DNA of 64,000 nt from Odiellus spinosus (lineage: Eukaryota > Arthropoda > Arachnida > Opiliones > Phalangiidae), in contig OY987233.1 in NCBI GenBank assembly GCA_963920705.1, forward strand, positions 4,764,001 through 4,828,000, given 5' to 3'. Position numbers and translations under genes: made by a program. Each line of letters begins with the position of its first letter. Position 1 is the stretch's first letter. The notes below the pieces were generated by a model. It did not search any database. It worked only from the letters and a program-made list of their open reading frames with translations, and was not told where the DNA came from. This document shows positions 24,501 through 35,972 of this stretch, piece by piece.

Positions 24501-24632
24501 AAAATCACTTGTTATTAGGTTGCATTCTCCCTTTAAGTTCGTGCTGTCAAAACTAGCCGCATGTTAATTACTATAAAAGTTACTTACGTTCTGGGCCGCG
24601 ACCAATAATGTCTGGTTCCCGCAAACTTGCAT
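21517..24632 (-). CDS. IR-F: IR-like channel subunit, complete (clade 2)
   Basis: Exons 24588-24632, 23932-24032, 23589-23847, 23400-23526, 23105-23337, 21819-22084 and 21517-21754 give 423 codons (422 residues). It starts MQVCGNQTLLVAAQN. S1 has CKGMIGMVVRHEADMAISH followed by the conserved arginine in TPSRAKYIDFSYPYF. M1 reads VWIFMASLLLIYISIIKVM. M3 carries VVTAGCTCKLYECMLASATS. M4 lies in LKLIFAILICGCLTGFVTLL. Intron 1 contains a TTAA-flanked element and intron 5 contains a GTCAGGGAA-rich element and two TA-flanked palindromes, so most of its extra length is transposon DNA. It is intermediate between clades 1 and 3 in sequence. No defect is seen. Confidence 0.84.
22263..22677. mobile_element. 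GTCAGGGAA-rich inverted-repeat element (CCAGGGTTCGTACA ends)
   Basis: The ends are CCAGGGTTCGTACA and its complement TGTACGAACCCTGG. Inside both ends the words CCTGGAAAACC and GTCAGGGAA repeat. It is non-coding and lies in intron 5 of IR-F. Relatives with CAGGGTTGCCACA ends are at 26769-27274 and 34580-35127. The superfamily is not assigned. Confidence 0.7.
22689..22972. mobile_element. Two adjoining TA-flanked palindromic elements
   Basis: Two copies of the CCCTCTTCAGACGAGGC element lie end to end, 22689-22830 and 22831-22972, sharing one GGGTATTACACCC junction. Each is an inverted repeat of about 140 bp. They lie in intron 5 of IR-F. Confidence 0.7.
24100..24532. mobile_element. TTAA-flanked palindromic element, 433 bp
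   Basis: It is a second well-kept copy of the 15013-15419 family, flanked by TTAA (24096-24099 and 24533-24536), inserted in intron 1 of IR-F. The long arms are complementary except for a central region with GCGAGATCTCCACG. It is non-coding. Confidence 0.78.
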
Positions 24633-25173
24633 TGTGGTTTAGAAAAGACAAGTACCGAGTGACGCGATGCTACCTTTTTAAAGCATAAACTGGAGTAAAA
24701 CCGAAGTCAATTTGAAACTTGTTCATTTTTAACGTGTTTCGTTGAATAAATGACTTTTCCGATATAGATCTTTTAGAATATTTTTATCAATTTTATTTAA
24801 CCCTATTTCGCGTGCGTATTCGAAAACTTGTAACGCCCTTGTTTGTTAGTGTATGCTATAGAAATCTTTGAAACGCCCTTAGTTGTTAGTTATTCTAACT
24901 TCTGATCAAAAGTAACCAGTAAACCTGTTTACAAAATGAATATTTTTTCTAATTATGTTAGAACAGGTCATTTGAAACAAATGTCTAAATATATGTTAAT
25001 TCAAAATATCAATAATTACCCTTGAAATTAAATAAATTCATATCTCAAAACTATTTAAATTTCAAATAAATTCAATGGGTAATCGACATTGAAATCATTA
25101 AAGATTGTAACCATGGTAATATAATAAGTTCCTTTTTATTATTTAAAAAATACAAGGTGGATGATTGAACTTT
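24633..25173. other. Spacer between IR-F and IR-G
   Basis: AT-rich 5' flank of IR-F. The part 24720-24900 matches 36621-36790 beside the exon-7 relic, including GCGTGCGTATTCGAAAACTTG. No gene or complete element is seen. Confidence 0.5.
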
Positions 25174-28100
25174 TTAATACCAATTGAAGGCGTAATTAGG
25201 TTTATTTGCGCGGTGCTTAAGCCACGATTGGTAGTTGGTCCTTAATCTCTCTATCAGTAAACTGACGAAGCCAGTCAAACATCCGCAAAGTAGAATTACA
25301 AATATGAATTTCAGATCAGATAGTCCGATATAATTCACGTTGTTGCTCTTGTTAGTAGTTCTTGGTAGGTTGAATACTTTCGTATCTTCGTGTTGCCATT
25401 TGCCGATTAACCCAACGCTGACCAAGACATTTAGCCTAAACTCAAGAATATTGATTTAATATCAATTCAATTAAAATATTTATTTAGCATATCGCTTGGC
25501 TAATCAGATCTGACTCGCTGCCCTGTAATGCCATAATTATTATAAACTAGCTGTACCATTTATCGATGTCATTCCTGCAGGGAAATTGTTTGTGCAAGCT
25601 TATGGCGATATTGTCGTTGAAAATATTCTCTTTTCCACAATAAAGCGTCTCCAAGGGCAGATTGAAAAGTAAAAGAAATTTTGTTACCAAATTTCGAGCT
25701 GTTATCATGGCAAATTTCTCATTTAACAACATTTCAATAGATTGCCCTGCTGTCTTAGGTGCAACAAAATCTTTTCCAGTAGTTGAATTGGCAAATATTT
25801 TCATGTGTTCCAACTTCGACGTCTGCAATTAAAGATATTTATATTTTAGGCAAGGACATAAACTCGATCCACGACGATGTTTCGTCTGAAAATCGCGTGA
25901 TATTTGTTAATTTTTTTAAGAAATGGAACATGATTTTCCTAGTTTTTATATCATCATGGTATTAACCACAAACGGTAGAGTACAATTCTTTGTACCATAA
26001 GTTCTTGATAATACGAAGTGCCTTGAAGGGCGCTGATGACGTAACCTCTGTTATTGATGGCATCCACCATATCCGATATTGTATCGATGGGCGGGGTGAC
26101 TGGGATCAAACTGGCTGCCGAGGTCAACATACACTCGTAGAGTTTGGAAGTACAACCCGCCGTAATCAGGAACACTAGCAATGTCATGAAAACTGACAGC
26201 TTATCCTTTTTTCGATCCAGATTAATACCTAAAGTAAAATGAAAATTATTTTTTTATTTGTCAGTACTGCTAAACTCTATATCTGGTCGCTTACTTTGTC
26301 GAAATATAATTTCCAACATCGTCTGCGCACTCATAATCGTCGATTTCAATAATTCGAAGTATTTCATAATTTTAATGACTGATACAAATATAACAAACAA
26401 AGACCCCAAAAGTATCCAAAGCTATAATTTGCCGATATTTATAATGGATAAGGTTAAAGACTTGTCGGAATCTATCTTGATAATAGTATACTTGTCTGTC
26501 CATTGGTTCAGCGAAAAACACGCTATCGACCTCTTGATAAGCGTCGATGCTCTTGGTGACGAAAGTGACCTCTTCTTGAAAATAGGGACATGTAAAATCG
26601 ACGTGTTTGGCGCGTGACGTGGTGGGTGAGATATCTGAGATGGCCATGACGGCTTCGTGACTAGCTACCATTCCTATCATCCCGCTGCATTGCCCATTGT
26701 CGCAGTTTCCCCATTCGCCGTCAACCGGAGTCACCAACGCGTACCTACACCAAATCAACAACAATTTACAGGGTTGCCACAGACCTGGAAAACCTGGAAA
26801 AGTCAGGGAATTTCAAAATTGGTCTAAAAAGTCAAGGAAAAGTCAGGGAATTTTCATATTATCCAAAAATAAAACTGTGGAATCTCATAAAATGGATTGA
26901 ATTAGACCAGGGAAGATTCCATAAATATGTGTAAAAATTTATTATATTTGATCAGAGCCTTCCAAACATTTATGGAAAGTCCCTATTGAAAAAAGCAAGT
27001 TTTTTATGAACTTTCTCACAGTATACTGTCTAGACAGAACACCTATTTTTGGGGAGAAGTGATTCACGCAAGGAAGAGCTCCCACGCGAATCTAGTAACC
27101 TTGAACTTCCCATTCAACACAATAAGGGGTTTATTTGGACAGTTATTGAAGAATAAAAAATGTTTTACATTTAAAATTGCATATTACGATCAATTTTAAC
27201 CTTTAAATTGGTCTGGGAAAAACGGTGAAGATGGTCAGGGAAAACCTGGAAAAGTCAGGAAAAAGAAACCCTGGATACCCAAAAATAATAATCTGACCTC
27301 ACTCCAAAACAAGCACTTGAATTATCTGAAAACAACCCCTAGAATTTACTCCAAATAAACAGTGTAGAATTATCCCAAAAATATATAAATTCTCAAATAT
27401 TTCTAATAACGAGCTCATAAAACAAACCACTCTATTTATTCCAAAAATGACGATAAACCATGTCTCCTTTACCGTATTGCAAAACTTTATTTAAGAATTC
27501 TCACTAAATTATACATCAATTCTATTAAAAAATATTTTATAATCTACTGAAAAAAGGGTTTCATAATTCCGCGTTGTACGAATAAAAATATATTACACAG
27601 AAAAAAAACACCTTTTTTATCATTTGGAAAATATTTAATTTACACCATGTCCAACTGTATAGTATTAAAAATTCTATATTTGACGAAAAATCCTTACATT
27701 TTACCAAGGAGGATCAGAGAAGGAGAGGAAATGTGGGGCTGCGTTGAGTTAGAGAGAGAAGAGCCAACCTCCCACTCGGGTGGAAAGGGGGGATAGGAAA
27801 TTCTCGAGGTAAACTGTTGTCACGTGGTCGCTAGCTAGCGCGTCTCATAAAGGATTCGTTTTACCCACGCGACAACATTTTACCACGAAACGTCTCTACC
27901 CCCGTTCTCCCAGAGTGGGAGTTTAGGCCGACGCAGTAGGAACCGCGCCGTCCCCACATTTCCTCTCCTTCTCTGATCCTCCTTGATTTTACCAATTGCG
28001 ATTTTGGCATAGTAGGTATACTCCTAGTCTTCCCCCTATCTTCCCCGATCGGCGATCGCGTGAACGTCCCGTTACTGTTTTTTCGCTTGGCCCGACATTA

Positions 28101-30260
28101 AATCTTAATTAAATTGCGTTTAAACTATCGGTGATGTGCGGATTTAACAACTAAAAGAAGCCTAAGATATCCAAGATTGGCAAGGTTTCCGATAACCGAC
28201 CCCCCTTCAAATAACGATGGTTTTGAACTAATTAGGACCTGGGATGTTCAGAAAATATACTTAAAAAAATCTTCAACCATCGGAAGTTTGAGAAAAACGC
28301 ATTTCAAAATTTGAAGTTTCCCTATTCTACAAGAGTTCTAGAAATCTGTTGGGAAAATGGTTTGGATTTTGGCAAATCCTTGTGGGGGTAAAAAAATCTG
28401 TTGTCCCATATTAAGGCGTTTTTAGCCTCGCCTATTTTGATAATCTTCGGAGGGGAAAAAAATGCGGAATTTTTTAGACGGAATTACGTCATAAACTCGC
28501 GCATATCGTGTTTTAACTCTGCCGACCCCGTTCAATATTCTCAATGGTCCAGACAAGGCTTCAAGTTAATGAATTTTAATTTATACAATTTACGTTTGTT
28601 AATAAAGTGTTTTACTTATTATTATCGATGGTAAGGATTTTAGCTCAATGCCCGAGAAAGTGTGTGCTACAGTAAAATAAAAATTTAAGATAAGGGAAAA
28701 AAAAAAAAATTAAAATTTTTTTTTTATTTTTTTTTATTTTTTTATTTTTTATGTGTGTAGAAACCGATTGCGGATATATTAGTGCATGGCATGAAATTTG
28801 GAAATTTGTGGTTTAATTCTAATGTTAACGAAAGACTACCCATTAGACGCTAGATTTTTTATATGCGCCATTGCCCCCCGAGGTTTATACATATTTCCCG
28901 CCTATTTGTAGACGGAATTACGTCATAAACTCAGTAGCTCGCTCGCGCAGACCGTAATTTTACTCTGTCGACCCCGTTGAATATTTTCAATTCCTCGCCG
29001 CGTGCGCTGTTCATTTGGTTGATCCAGACGAGGCTTATGGCTAATTAGTTTTAATTTATACAATTTACGTTTTTTAATGAAGTATTTTAATTATTATTAT
29101 TGATGGTAAGGCTTTTAGCTCAGTGTTCGAGAAAGTGTAGGCTATAGTCAGTATTTTAATATTGTAACCGTATCACATTTATTCGCTCGTAATTGGATAT
29201 ACGTTACAAATTAGGTTAACTTTGATTATCATGACAAATGGTGTTAGAATATGACAGGTATAATTCTAAATATCTATTATTTTCCTATGATCAGGTGCTG
29301 GTATTAAATTATAATTATTTTAATTTCAGATTTAACTTGAAAATCTTCAAAGTACTCATTTGTGGATTGAAACTGTGCAGATTTGTTTCACGGGGAATTA
29401 AACACGATGATCAAATCTAAGCTTCTATTGGTGATGGCCTGGCTCAAACATTCCGTTTTATGCGGGTAAGTAAAAATTTTAATTACTCTATGGTATGTAT
29501 TTGTAACACTTGATTGTTAAGATTCCCAATTTTTAAATCCAAGTACTGGATATATATTCTTACTAGCTCGTTTGTAGTACTATCCATGTCCTTTGGATGT
29601 TTGAAATTGTAACATTAATCTACAGGTAGTCGTTACATCGGTTTATTTCCGTATTTGAATTAATGCAGCCTTGGGCAGGGTGCTAAAGTTTTCCTATTCT
29701 ACAAGAGTTCTAGAAACTTGTTGGGATCTATAGACCCATTTTGTGAATCTAGAGTTCATCACAAATGTATTTTTATACTTTATTTAATTCTGACAGATTT
29801 GAATAGTAGAAATAGCTAAATTTCAAACGTTTTCTAACGTCAAAAAGTTGTTTTTCTTTCCAAAGTAAAATGGTTTTAATTTTGGCAAATCCTAAAAAAG
29901 GTTTCTGAGGGGGTAAAAAAATTTGTTGTCCCATATTAAGGCGTTTTTAGCCTCGCCTATTTTGATAATCTCCGGAGGGGAAAAAAATGCGAAATATTTT
30001 AGACGGAATTACGTCATAAACTCGCGCATATCGTGTTTAAACTCTGCCGACCCCGTTCAATATTCTCAATTCCTCGCCTCGTTTACTGTAAATTTGGTTG
30101 GTCCACACAAGGCTTCAAGTTAATGAATTTTAATTTATACAATTTACGTTTGTTAATAAAGTATTTTACTTATTATTATTGATGGTAAGGATTTTAGCTC
30201 AGTGCCGAGAAAGTGTGTGCTACAGTAAAATAAAAATTTAAGATAAGGGAAAAAAATATT

Positions 30261-30312
<52 letters not shown>

Positions 30313-33300
30313 CCAATGTGTGTAGAAACCGATTGCGGATCTATTAGTGCATTGCATGAATTTTGGAAATTTGTGGTTTAATTCTAATATCAACGAAACA
30401 CTACCCATTTGACGCGAGATTTTTTATGTGCGCCACTGCCCCCCGAGGTTTAAACGTATTTCCCGCCTATTCGTAGACGGGATTACGTCATAAACTCAGT
30501 AGCTCACTCGCGCAGACCGTGATTTTACTCTGTCGACCCCGTTGAATATTTTCAATTCCTCGCCGCGTGCGCTGTTCATTTGGTTGATCCAGACGAGGCT
30601 TATGGCTAATTAGTTTTAATTTATACAATTTACGTTTTTTAATGAAGTATTTTAATTATTATTATTGATGGTAAGGCTTTTAGCTCAGTGTTCGAGAAAG
30701 TGTAGGCTATAGTCAGTATTTTAATATTGTAACCGTATCACATTTATTCGCTCGTAATTGGATATACGTTTCAAATTAGGTAAACTTTGCATATTATGAC
30801 AAATGGTGTTAGAATATGACAGGTATAGGCAATGGTCCGTATGGCAAAATTAGCGCCTCGCGTTTCCGTAATATTACGACAAGATGAGATTTTTGACTGT
30901 GGTGTTGCCGTTTTAGGCTTCGTGATTGGCACTTTACGCCTAGGTAGAGACCGGCTAGGCGGCGACCTCCATTGCCCCGGCGCTCGCGGCTCGCTAAACG
31001 TCGCGTAACTCAATTTGGACAAATTTTAATTTCCTTTAAATCGAGTGTTCATGTTTGGATTGTATTGTGTCTGAACTATGGGACTAAAGGATACCGAAAC
31101 ATTTGGGTCCAGATTTTGGGTGAGTTTTATTTTAACTGCAGTTTTTCAGGTAGTGTTTTATGTCATGTCGTTGACTCGTGTTAAGCTTAACGCTTCTCGG
31201 CTACAACGCATTGTTTTAGTAGCCATTTTCATCTAACGAAGGAGTAATGGAGAGGGAGATAGTCGGGTGGAGGGGGAAGTTTAAATTTTGCCGGCGGCGA
31301 AAGCTTGTAGAGTCAAAGTGCTGATTGTATTTAGAACCCTTAAATTAAACTTTAAAAGGGTATATACAGGGTGGAAACCTTCGCCGGCGTCCAGTCGAGA
31401 TACTTCCCCTTACGCATTGTTGTTATTCAGTGAAATGTTAAGGGATTTACAGGCGCTATTGGGATCAGTTCACTTCAGTTCCACTTAATAATCAAAGGTT
31501 TCAGTTTTAATGTAGAGAAATGAAATGCATAAGTGAAATCCATGACGGATTTAATTTAATTAGGAAAGAAAAGATGTCACTTGCGGAAACCAAATAGCCC
31601 AAATTGAAGTTAATCAAACATTTCCAAATTTAAACATTAAACTCTTCAAATTCATTTTTAATAACAAAGCATTACATTAAATGTTCAAAATGTCTTCCGT
31701 CGACATTGACACATTGCCGACAACGGAATTGCCAGTTTTCTCTTTCTCGAGTTAACATCTCGGGAGAAACGAGAGCAGCCGCTTGCTGAATTCGGTCTCG
31801 AAGGCTATCAAGTGTTGGTGGCTCAGTGGCGTACACAAGGCTTTGTACATACCCCCAAAAGAAAAAATCCACCGGCGTTAAATCTGGCGAACGAGGTGGC
31901 CAAGCGACTGGACCACCACGACCTATCCATTGGGGACCGAATTCCGCGTCTAGCCAATCCCGAGAAACACGTGCAAAATGCGGTGGTGCACCATCGTGCT
32001 GGTACCAGACTCGTCTTCGTTCTGCTAAGGGAAGATCGTCTAGGGCAACGGACACTACGGTGTTTAAGAGATCAACGTAACGATCTCCGTTTAGATGTTC
32101 TTCGAGAAAAACAGGTCCAATTACCCGATCACCTAACAATCCACACCAAACGTTTATCCTCCAGTTTTCTTGGTGATGATTCGCCCTTAGCCAATGGGGA
32201 TTTTCCCTCGACCAGTAGTGCATGTTGTGGCGGTTAACTGTACCGTCCCGGTAAAACGTACACTCATCACTCGTAAGTACGTGGTTTAGGAAATTTCCAT
32301 CGACTTCAATTTGGTCCAATACCCATCGGCAAAACTCTACGCGTGGTCCAAAGTCTTGTGGTTTAAGATGTTGGTGAAGATGAATTTTGTAGGGGTGAAA
32401 TCCTTCAACACGAAGAATTTTTAAGACCGTTGTATGAGAACAATTTAATTCCGCTCCGATTGCCCGTGAACTGGTGTGGGGGTTTTCTACGATACGCCTT
32501 ACTACTTCGTTTCGTCTGCCCGCCCCGTGTCCACCTCCTTGTACAAATGGCGGATGATGTTGATGTCGCACTGGTGCATTACGTCGAATCACCGTGCCTC
32601 TTTCAAGAAATCGGGTTATTGCGTTTAAAATTACTTGATGCCCCGGATGTGGCCGGTTCGGAAACCTTTCTGCAAACGTCTAACCTTGCGTTTCTCTGAC
32701 ACTCTCCGTAAATGAAAAACATTTCAAGGTAATCCTCAAAACTGTACAAATCAATTTCAGCCATGTTTTACCAGATGTAAGCTAGAAAACGGACTGCTTT
32801 CTTCAATTAGAAACATGTAGCCTTTGTTTCGAATTTACTGTCTTGGTTTTTTATTGTTTTAAAAAATAAGAATTTTGTTGTGCATGACGTAGACTGCGAA
32901 ACAAAGGTTAAATGTTTCTCATTGAAGAAAGCAGTCCGTTTTTTGTTGTTTGATTATGACCTAGACTGTTTTGTAAAAACCCGATTTCTTGAAAGAGGCA
33001 CGGTGATTCGACGTAATGCACCAGTGCGACATCAACATCATCCGCCAGTTGTACGAGGAGGTGGACACGGGGCGGGCAGACGAAACGAAGTAGTAAGGCG
33101 TATCGTAGAAAACCCCCACACCAGTTCACGGGCAATCGGAGCGGAATTAAATTGTTCTCATACAAAGGTCTTAAAAATTCTTCGTGGTGAAGGATTTCAC
33201 CCCTACAAAATTCATCTTCACCAACATCTTAAACCACAAAACTTTGGACCACGCGTAGAGTTTTGCCGATGGGTATTGGACCAAATTGAAGTTGATGGAA

Positions 33301-35874
33301 ATTTCCTAAACCACGTACTTACGAGTGATGAGTGTACGTTTTACCGGGACGGTACAGTTAACCGCCACAACATGCACTACTGGTCGAGGGAAAATCCCCA
33401 TTGGCTAAGGGCGAATCATCACCAAGAAAACTGGAGGATAAACGTTTGGTGTGGATTGTTAGGTGATCGGGTAATTGGACCTGTTTTTCTCGAAGAACAT
33501 CTAAACGGAGATCGTTACGTTGATCTCTTAAACACCGTAGTGTCCGTTGCCCTAGACGATCTTCCCTTAGCAGAACGAAGACGAGTCTGGTACCAGCGCC
33601 TTGTGTACGCCACTGAGCCACCAACACTTGATAGCCTTCGAGACCGAATTCAGCAAGCGGCTGCTCTCGTTTCTCCCGAGATGTTAACTCGCGAAAGAGA
33701 AAACTGGCAATTCCGTTGTCGGCAGTGTGTCAATGTCGACGGAAGACATTTTGAACATTTAATGTAATGCTTTGTTATTAAAAATGAATTTGAAGAATTT
33801 AATGTTTAAATTTGGAAATGTTTGATTAACTTCAATTTGGGCTATTTGGTTTCCGCAAGTGACATCTTTTCTTTCCTAATTAAATTAAATTAAATCCGTC
33901 ATTGATTTCACTTATGCATTTCATTTCTCTACATTAAAACTGAAACCTTTGATTATTAAGTGGAACTGAAGTGAACTGATCCCAATAGACTATTTATAGA
34001 CATAACAATCGAAATAGATTTTTATTGGCTGGCAATATCACCCTGTTTTCAGCGGGCAGATGCAGAAAGGCCTGTCTTGCACTAGACTTCTGTTATTTTT
34101 ATTAATCCCTAGTGGAGGTGTTTTGAGCCTCCAAATTTGAGAGCGACCTTGTTCAAATAGATGAAGAATTAGGTACGCCCCAATAGCTAGGCGCCAGGGG
34201 CAGGTGCTTTTTGCCACCCTTTAATCCATCCCTGTCCTTGAATTAAAATCACACGCTATTCCTCTTCACATTCCCTTTAAAGAGATCCGGTCTCCCTCGA
34301 TATTCAAAATGTTCCTGCCTTGGGTTTCATCAGGGTTCATACAAACCTGGAAAATTTGGAAATCTCATAGAAATAAATGAAAGGCTAAAAATTTAGGGAA
34401 ATTTAATTAGTTGTTCAGTCAAATATACTAAAAACCACTCTCAATGTTATTATTCCATTTTATTGACAGATGTAGGTAGTTTGGGATTATTTCTCACAGT
34501 CACCCTAACCAGTTTTTGGTTTGGTTTATCCGAATATATTCGGTGGTCTAGGACCAAACAATTTCAAGGAAATATTTTTCAGGGTTGCCACAAACCTGGA
34601 AAAGTCGGGGAATTTCAAAATTGGTCTAAAAAGTCAGAATTTTAAAATTGTTCAAAGGTCAGGAAAAAGTCAGGGAATTTTCATATTATCCAAAAATAAA
34701 ATTGTGGAATCATATAGTATGGATTCAATTATAAACCAGGGAAGCTTCCATAAATATGTGTAAAAATTTATTATATGGGATCAGAGCCTTCAAATCATTT
34801 ATGAAAAATCCCTATTGAGAAAAGCAAGTTTTTTTCGAATACTTTCTCACAGTATACAATCTAAACAGAACACCTATTTTTGGGGAGAAGTGATTCACGC
34901 AAGGAAGAGCTCCCACGCCAATCTCTAGCAACCTTGAATTTCCCATACAAAACATAATAAGGGGTTTATTTGGATAGTTATTGAAGAATAAAAAAGGTTT
35001 TGCACTTGAAATTGCATATTACTACCAATTTAAACCTTGAAATTGGTCAGGGAAAAGCGGTAAAGATGGTCAGGGAAAACCTGGAAAAGTCGGGGAATTT
35101 TGTTATAAAAAATCTGTGGCATCCTTGATTATTATTTTCTTTGGCTTATTGACTAGTTTAACACTCTCTATAAAAACCAATTGTTCCTTGTTACGTATAA
35201 AATAAAGCCACTAAATGTTATAGTTACTGGAACTTCATCTTTGACGAGAGTACTTGTAGGATTTCAAAGTCCCTTCCCTTCACACCCGCGAGTTTGTTGC
35301 TAATATTGACGAATTGAAACGAAGGGCACTGTCAAATAAAAAGAAAAAAAAAAAAAATAATATCGCGACTGTGGTAGTTCTTATAGTGCTCAGTGGTTCC
35401 CAAGATTTGGAGGCCTTGGCTAATGGTTGTTGCTAAAATTGAATTTAACTGTCCTAATTGTGATTTGAAATTGTCACGATTCCATATCAAGTATTTGAGG
35501 ATGGGTTTGGAAATATATAATATCTTTTCTCACTTGTTTTACCGGCGTAAATGAGTTCTTGTTACGGCATAGAACTAATTAATATAAAAAGTCCTGTTAT
35601 CATTTTTAAAGCCTGTCAATTTTGACAGTTTATAGTTTAAAATACTAATTAACTGTCATTGAAAACTAATATTTAATAGAAAAATATCTGTAATTACGGA
35701 TTTTAATTACCTACTCTCATCTTTTACGTCTCTATTTGCGCGTAACCTTGACTGACCTTGGTACTATGAAAGGTTCCGAGTTTTAATTGAAATTCCGTTT
35801 TTTCATAAAAATACTGTGAACGTACTTACGCTCAAGGCCGCCACCACTAATGTCAAGTTTTCGCAAAAGCCCAT
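25174..35874 (-). CDS. IR-G: IR-like subunit with a transposon-swollen 8.5-kb intron
   Basis: Exons 35830-35874, 35228-35328, 26492-26744, 26295-26421, 25996-26228, 25557-25822 and 25174-25435 give 429 codons (428 residues), all open. Exon 1 is MGFCENLTLVVAALS and exon 2 carries GVKGRDFEIL. Intron 2 runs from 26745 to 35227, while the same intron in the other clade 1 genes is about 100-150 bp. Its two edges still match that short intron: the sequence after exon 2 (TATTGACTAGTTTAACACTC near 35158) and the sequence before exon 3 (near 26750). This ties the distant exons to one gene. S1 reads SRAKHVDFTCPYF. One change, SHEAVMAISD for RHEADMAISD, is unique. The coding parts are intact; whether so long an intron is spliced is unknown. 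Confidence 0.78.
26769..27274. mobile_element. GTCAGGGAA-rich element (CAGGGTTGCCACA end), copy 1 in IR-G intron 2
   Basis: It starts CAGGGTTGCCACAGACCTGG and ends GAAACCCTGG. The interior carries GGAAAAGTCAGGGAATTT words. Copy 34580-35127 has the same order and orientation, so the two bracket most of the inserted DNA. Confidence 0.7.
27275..27704. other. AT-rich intron DNA, nothing recognised
   Basis: Between two inserted elements in IR-G intron 2. I see no gene and no terminal repeats. Confidence 0.4.
27705..27985. mobile_element. CAAG-ended element with perfect 7-bp target duplication
   Basis: The ends are CAAGGAGGATCAGA and TCTGATCCTCCTTG. The flanking direct repeat is ATTTTAC on both sides (27698-27704 and 27986-27992). 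The interior matches 7097-7394 closely and is non-coding. It is the better preserved of the two copies and defines the ends of the family. Confidence 0.8.
28322..30829. repeat. Direct duplication of a repeat unit of about 1 kb
   Basis: Units 28322-29263 and 29693-30829 both begin CTATTCTACAAGAGTTCTAG and end AGAATATGACAGGTATA. Inside each unit a block of about 240 bp with TAGACGGAATTACGTCATAAA occurs twice in a diverged form (near 28471 and 28912; near 30000 and 30475), and an A/T homopolymer lies between them. The second unit has a longer T tract and an insertion near 29720-29870. No protein is recognised. It is probably a non-autonomous transposon and its duplicate. Confidence 0.75.
30830..31458. 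other. CpG-richer stretch in IR-G intron 2
   Basis: Contains GCGCCTCGCG, GGCGGCGACC and GCCGGCGGCG words, unlike the AT-rich surroundings. Short open frames exist on both strands but none resembles a known protein. It may be the edge of another mobile element. It directly abuts the mariner-like element at 31459. Confidence 0.4.
31672..32764 (-). pseudogene. DD41D transposase, near full length, frameshifted near the amino end
   Basis: A continuous frame (31672-32592, 306 codons) has all three catalytic aspartates: TSDECTFY, YQHDGAPPHF and DLTPVDFFFWG, the last two 41 residues apart. A helix-turn-helix region with SSRAIGAELNCSHTTVLK is present. The amino end continues upstream in frame as AERFPNRPHPGHQ to about 32690, and the start MAEIDLYSFEDYLEMFF at 32764 is in another frame, so one small indel near 32690 (around CTAACCTTGCG) breaks the gene. 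The catalytic core is complete. This is the best preserved transposase in the window. Confidence 0.82.
32880..33767 (+). pseudogene. DD41D transposase, right arm, catalytic core deleted
   Basis: Inverted partner of the left copy. It is open for 295 codons because an internal deletion is in frame: after RRRVWYQ it jumps to RLVYATEPP, losing about 58 residues with the second and third catalytic aspartates. The amino end is also replaced by unrelated codons before TRFLERGTVIRR. It cannot cut DNA. The C-terminal end matches the left copy to the last residues, HFEHLM. Confidence 0.85.
33986..34579. other. Intron DNA, nothing recognised
   Basis: Non-coding sequence between the mariner-like element and the second GTCAGGGAA-rich element. 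It contains an isolated GGGTTCATACAAACCTGG word near 34332, probably a broken end of the latter family. No gene is seen. Confidence 0.4.
34580..35127. mobile_element. GTCAGGGAA-rich element, copy 2 in IR-G intron 2
   Basis: It starts CAGGGTTGCCACAAACCTGG and ends near CTGTGGCATCCTTG, with the same interior order as 26769-27274, including GATTCACGCAAGGAAGAGC. The old intron sequence of IR-G resumes just after it. Confidence 0.7.
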
Positions 35875-35931
35875 TGCCTTATTGTCTGTTAGATTACCAA
35901 TTACTAACTGATACGACACTTGTTTTATCAA

Positions 35932-35972
35932 TAAATCGCTACTACCAAAGTTAGGTTCTAGCAACCGGCCAT
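35932..35972 (-). other. Duplicate first-exon relic upstream of IR-G
   Basis: ATG at 35972 begins MAGC and then stops, 98 bp upstream of the IR-G start. Similarity to the MDGCWNRT first exon continues past the stop. It is the most decayed of the six relics. Confidence 0.45.

Larger units (their letters stand above)
31459..33985. mobile_element. Second DD41D mariner-like element with inverted transposase pair
   Basis: TA flanks (31457-31458, 33986-33987) and inverted ends TTGGGATCAGTTCACTTCAG bound two transposase copies in opposite orientation, again pointing outward. An inner hairpin (32788-32830 against 32898-32942, with words CGGACTGCTTTCTTCA) marks the centre. The arms are nearly identical over the coding region but each has its own damage. 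The element belongs to a different DD41D lineage from 16423-18363 yet has the same layout. Confidence 0.82.
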
